A DNA stretch of 64,000 bases from Burkholderia cepacia (GTDB lineage Bacteria; Pseudomonadota; Gammaproteobacteria; Burkholderiales; Burkholderiaceae), in NCBI RefSeq assembly GCF_001718835.1, contig NZ_CP013444.1, positions 682,001 through 746,000 of the forward strand, written 5' to 3'. Positions 8,228 to 16,762 of this stretch are shown here, one piece after another. The notes beneath the pieces are model-generated. The model was given only the letters and a program-made list of their open reading frames with translations. It had not been told where the DNA came from and did not search any database. Numbering within the stretch: position 1 is the stretch's first letter; each line of letters starts with the position of its first letter. A program made the position numbers and the translations under genes.

Positions 8228-11200
8228 TTGACGTTGAAAAAACGCATATTGGGCCGGTGCCTGCTCGTCATCGCGGCGATCGCTGTCGTGGCGGCGTTGA
8301 TCCTGTATACCGTCGACCTCAAGGTTCTCGAGACGTGGTTCTCTCAGAACCGACTACCCGTCATCGGGGCTGGTGTGATAGTTTTGGCTGCGCTCGGGTT
8401 CACCTTGCAGCGACGCGGGCTCGTGCAGTTCTCCGCGCAACAGGCATCGAAGGATCAGGGGCTCGAGCCGCCGGCACCGACTAACCCGGCAACTGATGCA
8501 AGGAAGAAGCATGACGCAGCGGCCGTCCTACAGTTGAAGAATCTGCGGTTCCAGCTCAAGCAAATCCGATGGTTTCGATGGGCCTATTCGCGTCCTTGGC
8601 TGCTGCTGACTGGTGATGACACTATCATTGACCGGCTATTGCCCGAGCTCAAAGAGCGCGGCTGGCTCCTCACCGACGACGCGGTATTGCTATGGGGGCG
8701 CAACGGGCCAGACGGTTGCCTCGACGAAGTGTGGTTGAAGCAGATCCGTCGCTTTCGCCGCGCGCGCCCGCTCGATGCGATCGTGCTGATGCTCGATGGC
8801 ACAACGCCGCTACCGGATGCGGTCCGCGGCACGCGCTCCTGGGGCCTCCACCTCGCGCGCATCACGCACCTCCTGCGCTGGTCCGCACCGGTGTACGTGC
8901 TCGATCTCGCCGGTGACGATCCCGTCCACCACGCCGCCCCCCCCGTCACCGGCTGCGAATTTTCCCGATCCAACGACGCGCCCGCGATCGAGGCCGCGCT
9001 GCTCGAATTGCGCAACCGCTTGGCTGACACCAGCGTCGGCCAACTGGCGCGCAACGGCGACGACCGCTACGCATCGGACCTGTCGACCCGGCTCGATACG
9101 CGCAGCGGGCCGCTGGCGCGCTGGATCGTGAATCTGTCGGAGTGGCAGCGTCGCCCTTTGCCGATAGCCGGTGCGTTCTTCTCGCCGTGGCCCGCGGCCG
9201 GCACCGAAAGCGCCCACTTCCCGTTGTGGCGTTATCTCGCTGACGCTGCGATGCGCTCGCCGGGGCGCCGCACGGGAGCGCACCCGATCACGGTGCTATC
9301 GGTGATTGCGCTGGCGGCCGTCGGCTTGTGGGGCGCAGGCATGCTGACTTCAGGCTTGACGAACGCGCGCGGCCTCGCGCTCACGCACGACGTGCTGCGC
9401 ACGTTCGACGGCGCCAACAATCCGGCGACCCGTCTGCGCGCGTTGCTCGCGCTCCAGCAGCGCATTGAATTCCATGAAGGGCGCGTCCAGCATCCGACGC
9501 TCTACTCTCGCTTCGGCCTGAATCATGATCAGGACGTGCTTACCGCACTGTGGGCCCACTACACGCGCGAAGCGCGTCCTCAACTCATCGCCCCCGTGCA
9601 GCAGAACATCGAAGCTCAGCTGGTCGATCTGACCCAGATGCCGACCACCGAGCTTGACGATCAGCTCAGCCGTCTCGCGCGCGACGGTCACGCCGCGCTC
9701 AAGACGTACCTCATGCTGGCCGAGCCGACGCGTGCCGATGCCGCGTTCCTGACGCCGCAGCTCGTCCGGTACTGGACCGGTGGTGCCGGACTGTCGCCGG
9801 GCGAAAAACTCGACCTGTCCGGGCGGCTGCTGTCGTTCTACGCGCAGCACCTGAGCACGCATCCCGATTGGCGTCTCGCACCGCGTGACGAGCTCGTTGG
9901 CGGCGCTCGCCAGACGCTGCTCGCCGTGATCGGCGTCAAGAACTCGGACGACACGATTTACCAGGGGATCCTCGATTCGGTCGGACACAAATACCCCGAT
10001 CAGACGCTCGCGTCGTTGACCGCCGGAACCGACACGCGAGGATTGCTGCGGACCTCGGCGAGCGTCCCTGGTGCGTTTACGCGCCAGGCGTGGGACGGCA
10101 CGATCGAGGCCGCAATCGATGCATCGGCCAAGCGCAACGGTGTGGCCGCCGACTGGGTGCTCGGAACGGGCGGCGCCAATCGCAACGCGTCGGCGATGAC
10201 GCCCGACGCGTTGCGCGCCGCGCTGCGCGCGCGCTACTTCGCGGATTACGCGGAACATTGGCAAACCTTCATGAACGGCATCGTGTGCGAGCCGGCGCGA
10301 ACGCTGCCGGCGGCCATTGCGCAGTTGAAGCTGATCGCCGATTCCCGGCAGTCGCCCGTGATCGCACTGATGAAATCGGTCGAATACCAGGGCGGCGCCG
10401 GCGCGGTGCAGACCTCGCTGTCCGACACGCTGGTGACCAAAGCGCAGAGCATGCTCGCCGGCAAGGACGACGCGCCGCAAGCGGCAAGCCCCGATCAGGC
10501 CGGGCCGTTGGGGGCATCGTTCGGGCCGGTGCTGCGCCTGGTTGCGTCCGGCAACGCTGCCGCGGCCAGCGCCGCCAGTGATCTGAGCCTGCAGCGCTTC
10601 ACCGAGCGCATCACGATGCTGCGCTTGAAGCTGCAGCAGATCGCCGACAGTCCGGACGCCGACAGCGAAGCCCGGCAGGTCGCACAGGCGCTGTTTCAGG
10701 GCAGGAGTTCGGAGCTGGCCGATACGCTCGCCTATGCCCAGCTGGTCGCCGCCAGCCTCGGCGAGCAGTGGGTCGGGATGGGGCAGGCGCTGTTCGTGCA
10801 GCCCATTGCGCAGGCCACGCAGGCCGTGCTCGAACCGGCCCAGGCCAGCCTGAACGACGCGTGGCGGCAGACGATCGTCGCGACCTGGAATCGGTCGTTT
10901 GCCGGCCGCTATCCGTTCGCGAACACGGCCAACGATGCATCGCTGCCCGAACTGGCGCGCTTCCTGCGTCCGCAGGGCGGGCTCGTCGGTTCATTCCTGG
11001 CGACCCAGCTTGCGGGCGTGCTGACACTGCAGGGCGATCAATGGGTGCCGGCGTCGAGCGGGTCCGGCGCGAGTAGTGCGGCACGCACGATCGATCCGGC
11101 CTTCCTCAACGCGATCAACATGTTGCAGCGGATCGCCGCTCACCTGCTCGCGCAGGGCGAGCCTCGGTATGCGTTCGACCTGAAGCCCGTTCCCACGTCG

Positions 11201-11773
11201 GGCGTGACCGATACGCGCCTGAGCGTCGACGGTCAGACACTGCACTACTACAACCAGCAGGAAACGTGGCAGACGCTCACGTGGCCGTCGAACGAGCCGC
11301 AGAAGGCCGGCACCCGGCTCGAGTGGCAAACCGAGCGGTCGGGTACGAACCTGAATCTGGAATTCGGCGGGCGGTGGGCGCTCGTGCGCCTGCTGGAGCG
11401 GGCGCAGGTGACCCCCGTGGATACGGCCACCTACCTGATTACCTGGCAGGCCGTGCCGCCGGCACCGCAATTCAACGCAGCGACCGCGCAGACGGACGAT
11501 CACGATGCATTGACGGCGCAGGGGCCGTTGACGTCCGCGCCGTCATCTCTCGCGTATCCGCTGACCTACCTGATGCGCACCGACGTGGGCAAGGGGCCGC
11601 TCGAGCTGCTATCGCTTCGCGGGTTCGCATTGCCGTCGCGCATTTTCGTGCCCCGGGCTTCCACGCCGCGCGCGGGCGGCTCCGCCTCGCAACCGCCGCC
11701 GCTGCCGCCGGGCGCACTCGCGGCAGCTCGCCACGCGTCCGTGCCCGTCCCGGGCGGACCGATGCCGGAATGA
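8228..11773 (+). CDS. tssM: T6SS membrane-complex subunit TssM (IcmF family)
   Basis: About 1181 residues from the TTG at 8228; an upstream ATG at 8204 lacks a ribosome site, whereas AAAGGAA precedes 8228. Two N-terminal helices (about 10-28, 44-60) and a third near 352-372 flank the cytoplasmic domain, followed by a long periplasmic region ending in the IcmF C-terminal beta domain and a Pro/Ala tail. TssM forms the trans-envelope channel with TssL and lipoprotein TssJ. The cytoplasmic domain begins RPWLLLTGDDTIIDRLL, where other TssM proteins carry a P-loop: the Walker A glycine/lysine residues are absent, so this copy should not bind nucleotide in the usual way. tssF follows after 16 bp. 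Confidence 0.93.
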   Translation: MTLKKRILGRCLLVIAAIAVVAALILYTVDLKVLETWFSQNRLPVIGAGVIVLAALGFTLQRRGLVQFSAQQASKDQGLEPPAPTNPATDARKKHDAAAVLQLKNLRFQLKQIRWFRWAYSRPWLLLTGDDTIIDRLLPELKERGWLLTDDAVLLWGRNGPDGCLDEVWLKQIRRFRRARPLDAIVLMLDGTTPLPDAVRGTRSWGLHLARITHLLRWSAPVYVLDLAGDDPVHHAAPPVTGCEFSRSNDAPAIEAALLELRNRLADTSVGQLARNGDDRYASDLSTRLDTRSGPLARWIVNLSEWQRRPLPIAGAFFSPWPAAGTESAHFPLWRYLADAAMRSPGRRTGAHPITVLSVIALAAVGLWGAGMLTSGLTNARGLALTHDVLRTFDGANNPATRLRALLALQQRIEFHEGRVQHPTLYSRFGLNHDQDVLTALWAHYTREARPQLIAPVQQNIEAQLVDLTQMPTTELDDQLSRLARDGHAALKTYLMLAEPTRADAAFLTPQLVRYWTGGAGLSPGEKLDLSGRLLSFYAQHLSTHPDWRLAPRDELVGGARQTLLAVIGVKNSDDTIYQGILDSVGHKYPDQTLASLTAGTDTRGLLRTSASVPGAFTRQAWDGTIEAAIDASAKRNGVAADWVLGTGGANRNASAMTPDALRAALRARYFADYAEHWQTFMNGIVCEPARTLPAAIAQLKLIADSRQSPVIALMKSVEYQGGAGAVQTSLSDTLVTKAQSMLAGKDDAPQAASPDQAGPLGASFGPVLRLVASGNAAAASAASDLSLQRFTERITMLRLKLQQIADSPDADSEARQVAQALFQGRSSELADTLAYAQLVAASLGEQWVGMGQALFVQPIAQATQAVLEPAQASLNDAWRQTIVATWNRSFAGRYPFANTANDASLPELARFLRPQGGLVGSFLATQLAGVLTLQGDQWVPASSGSGASSAARTIDPAFLNAINMLQRIAAHLLAQGEPRYAFDLKPVPTSGVTDTRLSVDGQTLHYYNQQETWQTLTWPSNEPQKAGTRLEWQTERSGTNLNLEFGGRWALVRLLERAQVTPVDTATYLITWQAVPPAPQFNAATAQTDDHDALTAQGPLTSAPSSLAYPLTYLMRTDVGKGPLELLSLRGFALPSRIFVPRASTPRAGGSASQPPPLPPGALAAARHASVPVPGGPMPE

Positions 11774-11789
11774 CACGACAGGACACCGA

Positions 11790-13604
11790 ATGACGAATCC
11801 CATCAAAGACAACGAGATCCTGCGCTATTACGAGGCCGAGATGCGCTATCTGCGCGAAGCCGGCCGGGAGTTCGCCCATGCCTTCCCCGATCGGGCACGC
11901 GAGTTGGGGCTGGACCGCGGCGGCGAGCGCGACCCCCATGTGGAGCGGCTGCTCGAGGGCTTTGCGTTCCTGATGGGGCGATTGCGCCACAAGCTCGACG
12001 ACGAACTGCCCGAACTGACCGAAGGGCTCGTCAGCATGCTCTGGCCGCACTACCTGCGCATGATTCCGTCGCTGTCGATTCTCGAGCTCACGCCGGACAC
12101 GGGCGTGCTGCAAAAGCATGAGACGCTCTCGGCCGGGCTCGAGGCGACGTCCGGACCGATCGCGACGGGCGCAGGCGAAGGGGCGGTCACGCACGTCGAA
12201 TGCGTCTACCGCACCACACAACCGATCGACCTGTATCCGGTGACCCTCACCGAGGCCGGGGCATGGGCGCGCGAAGACGGTCGTTCCGTGATCCGGCTTC
12301 GCCTGGCTATCCAGCAGCAGGCCCAGCGCGAACGGTTGCATGTGCCGCGCCTGCGGTTGTATCTCGATGCGGATCGTCCCGTCGCCCTCGCACTGCACGC
12401 GGCGCTCACGGGGAAACCACTCGCGATGCACGTACGCGTACCCGGCTTTCCGGCGGATCGCCCCGGCGCGCCGCAGGAGATGCCGGGCCTGCGGATGGAG
12501 GCGGCCGGCTTCGCGGGCAACGAGCGCCTGTGGCCGAAGGCGGACAACGCGTTCGGCGGCTATCAGTTGCTGCTGGAGTATTTCACGTTCCCCGAGAAGT
12601 TCATGTTCGTCGACCTGCTCGGGCTCGACATCCAGGCGATTCCCGCGTCCGCTCCATACGTCGACGTCGAGATCGTGCTGGCGAAGCCGTGGCAGGACAA
12701 CATGCGCTTCACCGCGGAGAACGTGCGGCTGTACTGCACGCCGATCATCAACCTGTTTCCCGTCCAGGCCGATCCGGTCAAGGTCACGCAGTTCGAGACC
12801 GAATATCGGGTGCGGGCGCGCGAGCAGCATGGGCCGCTGGTCGACATCTACTCGGTCGACGCGGTGCGCGGGATCGAGCGCGGCCGACGCTTTGAATATG
12901 TGCCGTTCGCAGCATTCCGCCACCACGGCGGCATGCTGCGCCATGCGATGCCGGAGCGGTATTTCCACACGCACGTGCGGCGCGCGCCGTCCGGACGCTT
13001 CGACACGTGGGTCGTGCTCGGCGGCCACGCCTGGGAAACCGAGCACGCGTTGCCTCAGGAAACACTGTCGCTGTCGGTCACGGGCACCAACGGCATGCTG
13101 CCGCGCAAGGCGTTGCGGGAAGCGAGCATCACGCGCATGCGGGCAGGTTTCACGAACATCGCGTCGGTGCGCAACCTGAGCGCGCCCACGTCGCCGGTTT
13201 ATCCGCCGACAGCCGATCGTTTCCAGTGGCGGGTGCTCTCGCATCTGGCGCCGAATTACCTGTCGCTGCTCGATGCGGAAATCCTGCGCGGATCGTTGGC
13301 CCTGTACGACTGGACCGACGGCGAGCTGAATCGCCGCCGGATCGAGGCGATCGTCGACGTGCGGCACCGGCCGCTGCAAAAGCTCGTGAAAGGCGGGTTG
13401 ATGCGCGGCGTCGAAATTGCCGTGACGATCGACAGCACGCGCTTCGCGGGCGACGGCGATCTCGAGCTGTTCGGCGCCATGCTCAACCGGTTTCTGGGCC
13501 TGTACGCGACGGTCAACCTGTACACGAAGCTGGTGATCGTGTCGCAGCCGACCGGCCGGCAACTCGAATGGCCCGATACGAAGGGTGAAGGAGCGCCGTT
13601 TTGA
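11790..13604 (+). CDS. tssF: T6SS baseplate subunit TssF
   Basis: 604 residues, the usual TssF length. The N-terminus has the family hallmark ILRYYEAEMRYLREAGREFA and then DPHVERLLEGFAFL and HYLRMIPSLSILEL. The C-terminus contains the typical late segment GELNRRRIEAIVDV, then VEIAVTIDSTRFAGDGDLEL and FLGLYATVN. TssF pairs with TssG and TssE in the baseplate wedge around the VgrG spike. It starts 16 bp after tssM, and its stop overlaps the TTG start of tssG, so expression is translationally coupled. Nothing unusual is seen. Confidence 0.95.
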   Translation: MTNPIKDNEILRYYEAEMRYLREAGREFAHAFPDRARELGLDRGGERDPHVERLLEGFAFLMGRLRHKLDDELPELTEGLVSMLWPHYLRMIPSLSILELTPDTGVLQKHETLSAGLEATSGPIATGAGEGAVTHVECVYRTTQPIDLYPVTLTEAGAWAREDGRSVIRLRLAIQQQAQRERLHVPRLRLYLDADRPVALALHAALTGKPLAMHVRVPGFPADRPGAPQEMPGLRMEAAGFAGNERLWPKADNAFGGYQLLLEYFTFPEKFMFVDLLGLDIQAIPASAPYVDVEIVLAKPWQDNMRFTAENVRLYCTPIINLFPVQADPVKVTQFETEYRVRAREQHGPLVDIYSVDAVRGIERGRRFEYVPFAAFRHHGGMLRHAMPERYFHTHVRRAPSGRFDTWVVLGGHAWETEHALPQETLSLSVTGTNGMLPRKALREASITRMRAGFTNIASVRNLSAPTSPVYPPTADRFQWRVLSHLAPNYLSLLDAEILRGSLALYDWTDGELNRRRIEAIVDVRHRPLQKLVKGGLMRGVEIAVTIDSTRFAGDGDLELFGAMLNRFLGLYATVNLYTKLVIVSQPTGRQLEWPDTKGEGAPF

Positions 13605-14683
13605 ACGACTCCGCAAAAGCGCCCGAGCGCAGTCTGACGACTTTGCCGCCGGCCCGGGCGGACCGTACGTTGCTCCCGGCGCTGCTGAATCAGGCGCACC
13701 GGATGAATTTCCATCGCTTCTGCGCGCTGATCGAACTGGCCGCATTAGATGCCGCGCCGCTGGGTACCACCGATTCGCCTGCGACGGATCCGGTCCGCTT
13801 CCGGTCCCGTGCGCAGTTGGGATTTCCGGCGCGCGAGATCGATGCGGTCGAATTCGATCTCGATGATCCGGCGACACCGCCCGCCGTTCGCACGACATTC
13901 CTCGGCCTGTACGGCGTCGATGCGCGCATGCCGGCGTATTTCGTTGACGAGGTTGCGCAGAACCGCGACGGCGCCGAGCCGCTGTCTGCGTTCCTGGACC
14001 TGTTCCACCATCGCATTGCCACGCAGTTCTACCGGATCTGGCGCAAATACCGGTATCCGGCCGGTTTCCGGCCGGATGGCTTCGATACGGTCTCGCGCGG
14101 CGTGCTCAGCTTGGTGGGTCTCGGGTTCCGCTCGCCGGACACGCGTGCGCCGGACTGGGGATTTCCGCCGGGCGTGGGTGCGCGCACGCTGCTGTCGATG
14201 CTCGGACTGGCCGCTCAGAAGACGCGCACCGCGCAAGGGCTTGCCGGTGTGCTGGGCGCGGCGGTTCCAGATGCCGCCATTGCGGTCGAGGAGTTTTATC
14301 CGGTGTGGCGTACCGTCAACGACTTCGAACCGGCGGCGCTCGGCGAGCAATGCTTGCTCGGACGCGGGTTTTACGATCGGGCGAACACACTGCGCATCGT
14401 GATCACGCCGCACACGCGCGACGCAGTCGCGGCGCTCGTGCCGGGACAACCGGCTTACCGCCAGATCATCGCGCTGCTGCGCTTCTACCTCGGCTACGAA
14501 AGCGAAGCGCTGCTGGAGATGCGGGTGCAGCCGGACCTGATGCCCGAGCCGTTGCTGGCGTCCGGTCAGGCGAAGCTGGGTCTGACCACGCAACTGGGCT
14601 CGCCGCCCAGGGTACGACACGGACGCCCACGCGCGACATGGGTACAGCTGGGTCGCTGGCGCGGCGTGACGGAAGCTGCATAA
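13601..14683 (+). CDS. tssG: T6SS baseplate subunit TssG
   Basis: 360 residues. Family features include the early MNFHRFCALIE element, the F/PAREI-x-AVEFD beta segment, a FLGLYG motif, the YFVDE...FLDLFHHRIATQFYRIW helix and LLRFYLGYE near the C-terminus. TssG is the wedge core that holds two TssF copies and contacts TssK. The start is a TTG whose last two bases form the tssF stop (TTGA), preceded by GAAGGAG at good spacing. The last 45 residues are basic and low in conservation-type motifs. Confidence 0.93.
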   Translation: MNDSAKAPERSLTTLPPARADRTLLPALLNQAHRMNFHRFCALIELAALDAAPLGTTDSPATDPVRFRSRAQLGFPAREIDAVEFDLDDPATPPAVRTTFLGLYGVDARMPAYFVDEVAQNRDGAEPLSAFLDLFHHRIATQFYRIWRKYRYPAGFRPDGFDTVSRGVLSLVGLGFRSPDTRAPDWGFPPGVGARTLLSMLGLAAQKTRTAQGLAGVLGAAVPDAAIAVEEFYPVWRTVNDFEPAALGEQCLLGRGFYDRANTLRIVITPHTRDAVAALVPGQPAYRQIIALLRFYLGYESEALLEMRVQPDLMPEPLLASGQAKLGLTTQLGSPPRVRHGRPRATWVQLGRWRGVTEAA

Positions 14684-14729
14684 GCCCGATACACCATTCG
14701 GCAGGACAACGCGATGCAGGACACGAAAT

Positions 14730-15374
14730 ATGGACAAGCACCAAAAGAACCCTCTCAGGACACCGACCGTGCGAAGCCTGGTCGGAGCAGCGGCCGTGTT
14801 GGTCATCCTTGCAACCGCCGGCTGCGGCGTCGGGCAAGCCGTGAAGGACAGCACGGTGGGCGCGGCGAAATGGGTCTTCACGACGCAGGTGAAGACGATG
14901 AATGTGGACCTCGTCGCCCGGTCGTCGTTGAACGCAAATGCCGCTGGACAGCCTTTGTCGACGGTCGTGAGGCTCTACCAGTTGAAGGATGCAAAGACCT
15001 TCGCCCAACTCGACTACACCCAGTTGCAGACCAATGACCTGGACGCGCTCAAGGCGGATCTGCTCGCTACGAAGGATGTGGTGCTTCGCCCCGGTGCGAA
15101 CGCCAGCGTGAGCGAACCGATGCACCCGGATGCGCACGTGGTGGGTGTCGTGGCGTTCTTCCGTGAGCCGGGGGAGCGTGCGGTCTGGAAGCTGGCCGTG
15201 CCGAAAAAGCAATGGAAGCAGACCGATCCGGTCAGGGTCGAAGTGCGCGACAACGTGCTCGTCCTGCTCGATGCCGAGGATCAGCCCGTCACCCGGGCCG
15301 CGCCTCGGCAGAGTGCGCCGGCCGCGCCCGAGCCGAAGCCGAAAGCGGTTGACGTAACCGGGCACACTGGATGA
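14730..15374 (+). CDS. tssJ: T6SS outer-membrane lipoprotein TssJ
   Basis: 214 residues. A lipoprotein signal with lipobox T-A-G-C places the acylated cysteine at residue 32. The mature part contains the TssJ beta-sandwich pattern (LNANAAGQPLSTVVRLYQLKD, then DAKTFAQLDY). TssJ anchors TssM to the outer membrane. A 25-30-residue Pro/Ala-rich tail closes the protein. It follows tssG by 46 bp and is the last gene of the plus-strand T6SS run; the next genes are unrelated and on the opposite strand. Confidence 0.92.
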   Translation: MDKHQKNPLRTPTVRSLVGAAAVLVILATAGCGVGQAVKDSTVGAAKWVFTTQVKTMNVDLVARSSLNANAAGQPLSTVVRLYQLKDAKTFAQLDYTQLQTNDLDALKADLLATKDVVLRPGANASVSEPMHPDAHVVGVVAFFREPGERAVWKLAVPKKQWKQTDPVRVEVRDNVLVLLDAEDQPVTRAAPRQSAPAAPEPKPKAVDVTGHTG

Positions 15375-15391
15375 AGGCCAACGGGAACGCC

Positions 15392-15411
15392 ACCCCGAAC
15401 CGGAACGGGGT
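15392..15411. terminator. possible weak bidirectional terminator after tssJ
   Basis: Six-base arms ACCCCG and CGGGGT with an eight-base spacer lie 17 bp after the tssJ stop, in the gap between tssJ and the convergent membrane-protein gene. There is no T-run, so function is uncertain. Confidence 0.3.
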
Positions 15412-15516
15412 AGCGCAGGACCCTTATCGCGCGTATTGACGCGTCGGCGTGCCGAAACGGAGCGATGGCGCCTGTCCGCCGGCAGCGACACTGAACATTT
15501 GCGGATCGGGACGGTT

Positions 15517-16236
15517 TCATCCGCGCTCACCACGAACGCAGCACGTCGAGCGACGCTTGTTCTGGATGCGTTCCGCCAAGCGGGCTGCCCGATGGCTCAG
15601 TTCGTAAAATGCCAACATGCTGGCCAGCATCGCGAAAGCGACGCCGCTTGCGTCCCAATGCAGGCCGAGACTGAACGCCGTTGCCTGGGTCGCGGCCATG
15701 CCGGTGGTCATGGCAAGCAGCATCGCTGCAATCTCGATTCCGATCCAAACCAGGGCCTTGGCGGCAACGCGCACCTTGTCGAGTCGAATCATGTTGAGGC
15801 GGCCTGCGTAGTGCAGGAGCACCACGGCCAGCATCGCGGACGTCGACACCGGGAACCAGCGCAGATGCAGCATCAGCGTATTCCACACGACGCCCGTATC
15901 CAGCGCCCCGCCGCACACATTGAGGATCGTATCGATGGGCGTGCGCAACGCATCGAGCGTCAACCCGACGCAGACGGCGGCAATGCACCAGCGCATCGAC
16001 CGGCAGGCGCACCGGCCGGACGGGCTGCTTCCCGACATATATCCCGCGCTGGCGCATGCAATCGCGCCAGCGCAGTTCCAGGTCCAGCTGGAATATGAAT
16101 CCTGTAACCGGGTCGGAAAATCGCAGGCGACGTAACCGAGGAGTGCGAACGACATCAAGCCGCGCAGCCGTGCGGATAGCGAAACGACCGCGATTCGCCC
16201 GAACCGGCCTGCCGGTGGCGCAGTCGGAGGCATCAT
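15517..16236 (-). CDS. polytopic membrane protein linked to the tyrosinase gene
   Basis: 239 residues with about six hydrophobic helices (for example FALLGYVACDFP, WCIAAVCVGLTLDAL, MLAVVLLHYAGRL, ALVWIGIEIAAMLLAMTTG). No family is recognised. It starts six bases after the 143-residue gene upstream, and both follow the tyrosinase gene on the minus strand, so the three probably form one transcript. A role in copper or substrate transport, or membrane anchoring for the oxidase, is conceivable but not shown by any motif. The reading frame is intact, unlike that of the tyrosinase gene. Confidence 0.6.
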   Translation of the reverse strand: MMPPTAPPAGRFGRIAVVSLSARLRGLMSFALLGYVACDFPTRLQDSYSSWTWNCAGAIACASAGYMSGSSPSGRCACRSMRWCIAAVCVGLTLDALRTPIDTILNVCGGALDTGVVWNTLMLHLRWFPVSTSAMLAVVLLHYAGRLNMIRLDKVRVAAKALVWIGIEIAAMLLAMTTGMAATQATAFSLGLHWDASGVAFAMLASMLAFYELSHRAARLAERIQNKRRSTCCVRGERG

Positions 16237-16242
16237 GGCCGT

Positions 16243-16674
16243 TCACGCAGGATCGTTCAGGACCGCATACCAGGAGCACACCACCCCGGCCGGCGAGACG
16301 CCGCCGCCACCGCTTGCGTGCGGGACGGCGCGCACGATCGACCCGGTCAGCGCCGGACGCTGGTCGATGCCGTTGGGCCAGGGTGCGCTCACGTACCCGA
16401 CGTAGTCATAGACCCATTCCTCGCCGCTGACGACGCCCTGCCCCTGGAAGCGCACGGTCCAGGGATCGCCATAGCCGATCGAGCCGCTGAGCTGCAGCTC
16501 CCATCGCGGTCCGAAGATGCGTCCCCTGAGTATGCCCATCGGCGCCGGCTCGAGCTCGATGGTGGCGCGGCCGAATTCAAGGTCATTGAATGGCGTCGCC
16601 AGGTCAGGATCGTTCAGGAAACTGCGATAGGTCCACTGGCCCACCAGGCTGCCGGTTTCGGGTGCGTAGCTCAT
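16243..16674 (-). CDS. small beta-rich protein linked to the tyrosinase gene
   Basis: 143 residues, no signal peptide. The sequence alternates aromatic and polar residues (GQWTYRSFLNDP, FGRATIELEP, WELQLSGSIGYGDPWTVRFQGQGV), suggesting an antiparallel beta barrel or sandwich of calycin type. Near the C-terminus is a Gly-rich segment (ASGGGG) followed by a single cysteine. It lies 88 bp downstream of the tyrosinase reading frame and 6 bp upstream of the membrane-protein gene. By analogy with the caddie/copper-chaperone genes of other bacterial tyrosinases it may assist the enzyme; this is inference from position only. Confidence 0.55.
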   Translation of the reverse strand: MSYAPETGSLVGQWTYRSFLNDPDLATPFNDLEFGRATIELEPAPMGILRGRIFGPRWELQLSGSIGYGDPWTVRFQGQGVVSGEEWVYDYVGYVSAPWPNGIDQRPALTGSIVRAVPHASGGGGVSPAGVVCSWYAVLNDPA

Positions 16675-16762
16675 CCCAGCTTCCCCCCGTCGCTTCCACT
16701 GCGCTGATATCCCCCGCTGAACCGGCGCCGGACCGATGGCGCCGGTTCAGCGCATGACGCGG

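Noticed and set aside
11472..13898. 808-codon minus-strand frame across tssM, tssF and tssG
   Set aside because: Runs antisense through three recognised tss genes; composition typical of a GC-rich mirror frame.
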